Source: Limiplasma sp034927815 (GTDB taxonomy: Bacteria > Bacillota > Clostridia > Christensenellales > Aristaeellaceae). From it: a DNA stretch of 64,000 nucleotides. The notes beneath the pieces were generated by a model. That model did no database searches. It saw only the letters and a program-made list of their open reading frames with translations, and was not told the DNA's origin. Position numbers and translations under genes: made by a program. Of the stretch, positions 59,499-64,000 are shown piece after piece. The first letter of the stretch is position 1, and each line of letters opens with the position of its first letter. The stretch covers positions 148,472 through 212,471 of the forward strand of contig JAYFPK010000020.1 of the NCBI GenBank assembly GCA_034927815.1. Reading direction: 5' to 3'.

Positions 59499-60407
59499 AT
59501 GGCGGAAATGATCCTGGGGATGGACATCGGTGGGACCAACCTGCGCATGGGGCTGGTGGACCGGGCGCTGGCGGCTTTTCATGTGGAGGTAACCTCCTCC
59601 CGGGACTTGTTTAGCTGCCACAACCCCCTACAGGCGCTGGCGGAACAGGTTCTGCTCTACCTGGACAGGCATTTGGGGGGAGAGAAGCCCGCTATGGTCT
59701 GCGCGGGTTTACCTGCCGTGCTGGACCGTTCCCGGCGGCGGGTCTGGTCCGCCACCAACTTTCCCGGCCTGGAGAACCGGGACGTAGTGGCCGAGCTGGA
59801 AGCCCTCCTGGGCCTGCCCGTGGTGATCGAGCACGACGCGTATTATCTGCTGGCTTACGATATCATGCACGAGGGCCTGGTGAACGAAGGCACCATGATG
59901 GGCTGCTATTTCGGCACAGGCCTGGGCAACGCGGTATTTATCGATGGCAAGCCCTATATCGGAAAAAACGGTACCGCCTGCGAATTGGGCCATATGGCCG
60001 TGCCCTTGCAGCAACGCCTATGCAGCTGCGGCAACCGGGGTTGCATTGAGATGTTCTCCTGCGGCAAAGCTCTTGAGCAGCTGGCCCGGGAACGTTTTCC
60101 AGAGGAACCCCTGGGAGAGCTGTTTCTGCGTCACGGGCGGAGCCCGTATCTACAAGACTTTCTGAGCTATATGGCAGCCGCCGTGGCCACTGAGATCAAC
60201 AGCCTCGATCCGGACGGCGTTTTCCTTGGCGGCGGCCTCATCCAGATGGAGGGCTTCCCCCGGGAGGAGCTGGCCCGGAAAATCCTTGCCAATACCCGCA
60301 AGCCCTATCCGGCCCAGAACCTCTCCCTTTACTTTTCCACCCCCTCCCCGGAAAACGGGATCATCGGCGCGGCGGTGGAGGGCTGGCGGCGGTTGGAGGG
60401 AAGATGA
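59499..60407 (+). CDS. ROK-family sugar kinase, allose-kinase-like
   Basis: A 302-residue ROK kinase. The ATP motif is MDIGGTNLRMGLVD, the sugar site is VIEHDAYYLLAYDI with its catalytic Asp, then GTGLGNAVFIDGKPYIGKNG and the zinc motif ELGHMAVPLQQRLCSCGNRG (His and three Cys, ending GCIEMF). By position in a ribose/allose-type operon, AlsK-like allose kinase is plausible, but N-acetyl-sugar or glucose kinases look alike. It may replace the broken ribokinase in this strain. It ends the operon; a terminator follows. Confidence 0.85.
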   Translation: MAEMILGMDIGGTNLRMGLVDRALAAFHVEVTSSRDLFSCHNPLQALAEQVLLYLDRHLGGEKPAMVCAGLPAVLDRSRRRVWSATNFPGLENRDVVAELEALLGLPVVIEHDAYYLLAYDIMHEGLVNEGTMMGCYFGTGLGNAVFIDGKPYIGKNGTACELGHMAVPLQQRLCSCGNRGCIEMFSCGKALEQLARERFPEEPLGELFLRHGRSPYLQDFLSYMAAAVATEINSLDPDGVFLGGGLIQMEGFPREELARKILANTRKPYPAQNLSLYFSTPSPENGIIGAAVEGWRRLEGR

Positions 60408-60564
60408 CGGGAAAACGGGCAAGGGGTTTTCCCAAAAGAAGACGTTTCGGCAGCCCATGTTACAGAAATAGACGAGAAGACAGACAGGGCATAGAAACAG
60501 GGCGATTGCGGCTTCTCGGCCTATCCTTCATAACACTCTCATCCCCTTCTACTTTGCGGCTATC

Positions 60565-60600
60565 AAAAGCGCCCCCGGCGGTGATGCCAGGGGCGCTTTT
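60565..60600. terminator. Bidirectional intrinsic terminator
   Basis: AAAAGCGCCCC (60565-60575) pairs with GGGGCGCTTTT (60590-60600), with a small inner GGC/GCC stem. It lies between the convergent ROK kinase and the small secreted-protein gene and gives a T run in both directions. Confidence 0.88.
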
Positions 60601-60637
60601 GATGCGCCCAGCAGGGATGCCTGTGAAAAAAGCGGAG

Positions 60638-61060
60638 CTATTGGGTCAGAAGGGAGGTGCAGTCTATGCCGTTCATGTAGGCCATGATGATGACGCCGTC
60701 GGAGGTGGTGCAGGTGACGGCAATATCAACGGAATAACCCAGATCCTCCAGGTTTTTCTCAAACGTATCATATAGGGACTTGCAGATATCCAGCAAGGAG
60801 GCATAGTACTCGGTTCCGCTTGTGCAGACCAGCTTGGCGGTTGCGGAATCCAGTTGATTCATCCGCGTATTGAAGAGAAAGAGATCGCTGTCCTCATCGT
60901 AGGTAATGATCTGGGTGAGGGTTTCGCTGTCGGTGGCGGAGGATTGCAAGGTGGAGGCAAAGAGGTAGAGGATGTCGATTTCCGATTGGGGGCGGGCCAG
61001 GGCCGCAGGGGATGCCAGAAGGACGAGTGCGAGGAAAGAGAGGGCCAGGACTCTTTTCAT
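60638..61060 (-). CDS. Small secreted protein of unknown function
   Basis: A 140-residue protein with a Sec signal peptide (MKRVLALSFLALVLLASPAA, cleavage near ALA|RP). The mature part of about 117 residues is acidic and helical at first (SEIDILYLFASTLQSSATDS) and then carries three cysteines (LVCTS, LLDIC, VTCTT) and a fourth near the C-terminus (GIDC), which could form disulfides. I recognise no family. Start site AGGAGGCCATCCC. It sits where rplJ would be expected downstream of rplA, but terminators separate them. Confidence 0.7.
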   Translation of the reverse strand: MKRVLALSFLALVLLASPAALARPQSEIDILYLFASTLQSSATDSETLTQIITYDEDSDLFLFNTRMNQLDSATAKLVCTSGTEYYASLLDICKSLYDTFEKNLEDLGYSVDIAVTCTTSDGVIIMAYMNGIDCTSLLTQ

Positions 61061-61201
61061 GGGATGGCCTCCTGTTCATTTGTGATGGGGCCGTGTCTTT
61101 GCCGAGAAAATCAGAGAGGGTAACCTGTGCGGGTCTTTATATGACAACAGTGTATATCAATCGACAGGAAATGGCAAGGGATTCCTACACAAAAGTACCG
61201 C

Positions 61202-61286
61202 AAAAGCGCCCCAAGCATTGCTCGGAGCGCTTTGTACGATGATTCTTGGCGGTTCCCCTTGGGCCCGGGTTCACGGGCCCAAGGGG
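61202..61286 (-). terminator. Two hairpins ending the rplK-rplA transcript
   Basis: The nearer hairpin pairs CCCCTTGGGCCCG (61255-61267) exactly with CGGGCCCAAGGGG (61274-61286). The second, read on the minus strand, has AAAGCGCTCC and GGGGCGCTTTT (61233-61202) followed by GCGG, and looks like an intrinsic terminator. They end transcription directly after rplA. Confidence 0.75.
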
Positions 61287-61298
61287 CGGCTTCCCTGC

Positions 61299-61988
61299 TT
61301 AGAACTTCAGGGGGTTCACCTTCACGCCGGGGCCCATGGTGGAGCTGAGGTACAGCGAGCGCACATAGGTGCCCTTGGCGGCGGAGGGCTTGGCCTTGTT
61401 GATGGCGTCCATCAGGCTGTTGAGGTTCTCCCGCAGCTTTTCAGAGCCAAAGGAAGCCTTGCCGATGGGGCAGTGCACGATGGCGGTTTTGTCCACCCGG
61501 TACTCCACCTTACCGGCCTTGATGTCGTTCACGGCCTTTACAATATCCATGGTGACGGTGCCGCTCTTGGGGTTGGGCATGAGGCCCTTGGGGCCCAGCA
61601 CCCGGCCGATGCGGCCGATGACGCCCATCATATCCGGGGTGGCTACCATGACGTCAAAGCCGAACCAGTTTTCGGACTGGATCTTCTGGATCATTTCCTC
61701 GCCACCTACGAAGTCCGCTCCGGCAGCCTCGGCTTCCTTGGTCTTGTCACCCTTGGTGACGACCAGCACCCGCACCGTACGGCCGGTACCGTGGGGTAGC
61801 ACCACCGCGCCGCGAACCTGCTGGTCCGCATGGCGGGGGTCAACGCCCAGGCGAACGGAGATTTCGATGGTTTCGTCGAACTTGGCCTTGCTGGTTTTGC
61901 AAACCAGATCAATGGCCTCCTCGGGATCATAGGCCTTGAGGTTATCGATGAGCTTTACGCTGTCGACATACTTTTTTCCGTGTTTCAT
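61299..61988 (-). CDS. rplA: Ribosomal protein L1
   Basis: A 229-residue full-length L1: MKHGKKYVDSVKLIDNLKAY, EIPIAVRL-type strand EISVRLGVDPRHADQQVRGA, VLPHGTGRTVRVLVVTKGDK, GRVLGPKGLMPNPKSGTVTM and LYLSSTMGPGVKVNPLKF. L1 binds 23S rRNA at the L1 stalk and can repress its own operon. It follows rplK by 52 bp. In most bacteria rplJ and rplL follow; here terminators do. Confidence 0.97.
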   Translation of the reverse strand: MKHGKKYVDSVKLIDNLKAYDPEEAIDLVCKTSKAKFDETIEISVRLGVDPRHADQQVRGAVVLPHGTGRTVRVLVVTKGDKTKEAEAAGADFVGGEEMIQKIQSENWFGFDVMVATPDMMGVIGRIGRVLGPKGLMPNPKSGTVTMDIVKAVNDIKAGKVEYRVDKTAIVHCPIGKASFGSEKLRENLNSLMDAINKAKPSAAKGTYVRSLYLSSTMGPGVKVNPLKF

Positions 61989-62040
61989 GTCAAATCCTCC
62001 CTGTGGTCAAACGGCCAAAGGCCTCCCACACACGTTTTCT

Positions 62041-62466
62041 TTATTCCTCTACCGTGATGCCCATGGAACGGGCGGTACCCTTGACCATGCTCATGATGGA
62101 CTCCAGGTCCGTGGCGTTCACGTCGGGGCGCTTGGTCTCGGCGATTTCCCTCACCTGCTCCTGGGTGAGCTTGCCCACCTTGTCGCGGTTGGGGCGGGCG
62201 CTGGCGGACTCCATGTTCAGCGCCTTTTTGATCAGCACCGGAACGGGAGGGGTTTTGGTGATAAAGGTAAACGTGCGGTCCGTGTAGACCGTGATGACAA
62301 CCGGAATGATGAGCCCGGCGCTCTTGGCGGTGCGCTCATTGAATTCCTTGCAGAAACCGGGGATGTTCACGCCGTGCTGGCCCAGGGCCGGACCAATGGG
62401 CGGCGCGGGGGTCGCCTTGGCGGCGGGAACTTGCAGCTTGATCATGGACGCGACTTTCTTTGCCAT
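62041..62466 (-). CDS. rplK: Ribosomal protein L11
   Basis: A 141-residue full-length L11: KLQVPAAKATPAPPIGPALG, GVNIPGFCKEFNERTAKSAG, GLIIPVVITVYTDRTFTFIT, IMSMVKGTARSMGITVEE. ATG 62466 has GGAGG upstream; the longer frame is GC-rich leader. L11 forms the GTPase-associated centre with 23S rRNA. The 270-bp gap to nusG may hold a promoter. Confidence 0.97.
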   Translation of the reverse strand: MAKKVASMIKLQVPAAKATPAPPIGPALGQHGVNIPGFCKEFNERTAKSAGLIIPVVITVYTDRTFTFITKTPPVPVLIKKALNMESASARPNRDKVGKLTQEQVREIAETKRPDVNATDLESIMSMVKGTARSMGITVEE

Positions 62467-62736
62467 GGGGTTGGTACCTCCTATAATGTGGTAATGCGGA
62501 ACCTTTCCGTTCCTCCCACGCCCTGGGGCGGCCGGTTCAAAACCGGGCATACCCCGGGGGTGCCGAGCGGCGCTGCCCTTGCGGGCATCACCGCTCGCGT
62601 GCGCGGTACGCGCGCTTTCCAACGCCGCTTACACGGCGGTAGAAACAGATGGATCAAGGCGCGGCCATAGGCCTGCGCCAAGCCTTCGGCCCCGCTCCCC
62701 AAGGGAAGGCGGGGGACTCAGGCGTTCCCTGTGTCC

Positions 62737-63270
62737 TCAGATCTTCACAACGTCTTGCAGATCCACTTCCACAGGCATTTCCCGGCCCAGGAACATCTTG
62801 ACCTTCACCGTAAGCTTCTGGCGCACGGTATCCACATCCTCCACATAGCCCGTGAAGTTTTCCAGCGGACCGGACAGGATGCGGACCTCCTCGCCGATGG
62901 CGATGCCGAATTCCACGCTGTTGATCTGCGTGGAAAGCATCATCTCCACCTCTTCCGGGGTCAGGGGTACAGGCTTGCTGTCAGGGCCTACGAAGCCCGT
63001 GACGCCGCGGGTATTGCGCACCAGATACCAGCTTTCGCTGGTCTCGATCATGTGCACCAGCACATAGCCGGGGTACACCTTGCGCCGCGTCTTGACACGC
63101 TTGTTGTTCTTGATCTCCACCACGTCCTCCACGGGAACGCGCACGTCGAGAATCAAGTTCTGCATGCCGTTGTTTTCCACAGCCTTTTCCAGATTGTCCT
63201 TGACCTTGTTTTCGTAACCCGAGTAGGTATGCACCACATACCAACAGGGTTCCTTCCTCTTTTCAGCCAT
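62737..63270 (-). CDS. nusG: Transcription factor NusG
   Basis: A 177-residue full-length NusG. The NGN domain (KEPCWYVVHTYSGYENKVKD, VYPGYVLVHMIETSESWYLV, GVTGFVGPDSKPVPL) is followed by a KOW domain (VRILSGPLENFTGYVEDVD). It binds RNA polymerase and couples transcription to translation and termination. AAGGAGAAAGC precedes the ATG. It lies 9 bp after secE. Confidence 0.97.
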   Translation of the reverse strand: MAEKRKEPCWYVVHTYSGYENKVKDNLEKAVENNGMQNLILDVRVPVEDVVEIKNNKRVKTRRKVYPGYVLVHMIETSESWYLVRNTRGVTGFVGPDSKPVPLTPEEVEMMLSTQINSVEFGIAIGEEVRILSGPLENFTGYVEDVDTVRQKLTVKVKMFLGREMPVEVDLQDVVKI

Positions 63271-63279
63271 GCTTTCTCC

Positions 63280-63555
63280 TTAGGCGCCCGTGCCTGCTCT
63301 AATGAGGAGCTGAACCAGGCTGGTGGCGCCGGTATCCAGCAATCCAACAATGACCATCATGAAGAGCATGAAGAGCATCACGATCACCGAATAGTTCACC
63401 AGCTTCTCGCGGGTGGGCCATGTGACCTTTTTCAGCTCACGCCACATATTCTTGAATGCATTGCCGATGCGGGCAAAGAAGCGAACAAAACCGCGTCCAA
63501 AGCGGACGAAGAAATTAGGCTTCTTGTGCTTGGCCACCGCTTTCTTTTCCGTCAT
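63280..63555 (-). CDS. secE: Preprotein translocase subunit SecE
   Basis: A 91-residue protein with a basic N-terminal half, the conserved FKNMWRELKKVTWPTREKLV segment and one membrane helix (YSVIVMLFMLFMMVIVGLLD). ATG 63555 has AAAGGA upstream at 10 nt; a GTG 9 bp earlier is too close to that site. It stabilises SecY in the translocon. Confidence 0.95.
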   Translation of the reverse strand: MTEKKAVAKHKKPNFFVRFGRGFVRFFARIGNAFKNMWRELKKVTWPTREKLVNYSVIVMLFMLFMMVIVGLLDTGATSLVQLLIRAGTGA

Positions 63556-63592
63556 GGTTTCCACATCCTTTCAAGCGAGAGGGCCTGCTTGA

Positions 63593-63754
63593 TTACTTGG
63601 TTTCACGGTGCGCCGTGTGCTTCTTGCAGAAGCGGCAGTACTTGCTCAGTTCCACGCGGTCAGGGGTGTTCTTCTTGTTTTTCATGGAATTGTAGTTGCG
63701 CTGCTTGCATTCGGTGCAAGCAAGGCAGATCTTGGTGCGGGCAACGCTTGCCAC
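63593..63754 (-). CDS. rpmG: Ribosomal protein L33, zinc-binding type
   Basis: A 53-residue L33, too short for most gene callers. GTG 63754 follows AGGAGGTGGAGAAC. The sequence has two CxxC pairs (CLACTEC and CRFCKKH), so it is the zinc-binding form, with the family core RNYNSMKNKKNTPDRVELSK. It lies between tuf and secE, the usual order. Confidence 0.93.
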   Translation of the reverse strand: MASVARTKICLACTECKQRNYNSMKNKKNTPDRVELSKYCRFCKKHTAHRETK

Positions 63755-63860
63755 GTTCTCCACCTCCTATGACGGGTGCGCCGTCTCTCCGCAAACGCGG
63801 ATGATTCAGATTGACGGGAACTTCCCGGCGGGGGCCTATCCTCCGCCGGGAAGGGATTCC

Positions 63861-64000
63861 TTACTTCTTGACATCCTCCAGAACGGCAGCGACCACGCCG
63901 GAGCCTACGGTACGGCCACCCTCGCGGATGGCGAAGCGCAGGCCCTGCTCGATGGCGATGGGGGTGATCAGGGTGATTTCCATGTCGATGTTATCACCGG
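63861..64000 (-). CDS. tuf: Elongation factor Tu, C-terminal end only
   Basis: The last 46 codons of EF-Tu domain 3: GDNIDMEITLITPIAIEQGL, RFAIREGGRTVGSGVVAAVL, ending EDVKK with TAA 63861-63863. The rest of the gene lies beyond the window. A GC-rich hairpin (CCCGGCGG 63824-63831 with CCGCCGGG 63843-63850) follows the stop. Confidence 0.97.
   Translation of the reverse strand, partial: GDNIDMEITLITPIAIEQGLRFAIREGGRTVGSGVVAAVLEDVKK

Overview
The window looks like chromosome from a GC-rich Firmicute of the clostridial lineage. Most ribosome-binding sites are strong GGAGG-type, and the proteins are clostridial in type: AzlCD, YesMN-type two-component systems, Lpl/Ugp-type sugar importers without their own ATPase, a PocR-AraC regulator, and DUF6385/DNRLRE surface-type proteins. 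The right end is the conserved tuf-rpmG-secE-nusG-rplK-rplA block. All clearly exported solute-binding proteins here have AxA-type signal peptides and no evident lipobox cysteine.

Layout. 1-1.1 kb: the 3' end of a lactonase gene and unassigned DNA. 1.2-11.0 kb: two divergent binding-protein-dependent importers of the Fe3+/polyamine/phosphonate class. Each is tied to a hydrolase, a metallo-beta-lactamase-fold enzyme on the left and an alkaline-phosphatase-superfamily phosphodiesterase on the right. 11.4-12.0 kb: a decayed IS3 element. 12.3-17.7 kb: a cassette of three DUF6385 repeat proteins, a DNRLRE protein and a TPR glycosyltransferase, which is the most interesting and least described system here. 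17.7-21.0 kb: a dead TetR gene, then MarR, a cytidylate-kinase-like protein and a MATE exporter.

21.1-33.0 kb is a disintegrating siphovirus tail module (HK97 gp10, major tail protein, tail chaperone, tape measure, Dit, start of a tail-tip protein). It is interrupted by an intact glycan operon (GH123-like enzyme, LplABC-type importer, PocR-AraC regulator), by an antirepressor fragment, and by intact PEBP and TudS-like genes. 33.5-33.7 kb holds tRNA-Glu and tRNA-Gln. 33.8-36.5 kb: AraC/GyrI regulator, AzlCD and TetR. 36.6-47.6 kb: a sugar-sensing module (two orphan binding proteins, YesM-like kinase, YesN-like regulator) divergent from an mglBAC importer, with an immunity-like gene between them. 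MglC carries a large extra membrane region. 47.7-52.3 kb: an Eis-like acetyltransferase and a Ugp-type sugar importer.

52.4-60.4 kb: a decayed copy of the end of rplA, then a ribose/allose-type catabolic operon (TIM-barrel isomerase, importer, a ribokinase gene broken by one amber codon, DeoR regulator, ROK kinase). 60.6-64 kb: a small secreted protein and the translation/transcription block, in which rplA is not followed by rplJ-rplL.

The genes mostly describe an organism that senses and imports many carbohydrates and possibly organophosphates, with its genome reshaped by a decayed phage and insertion element. All names are from reading the translated sequence; no database search was run.
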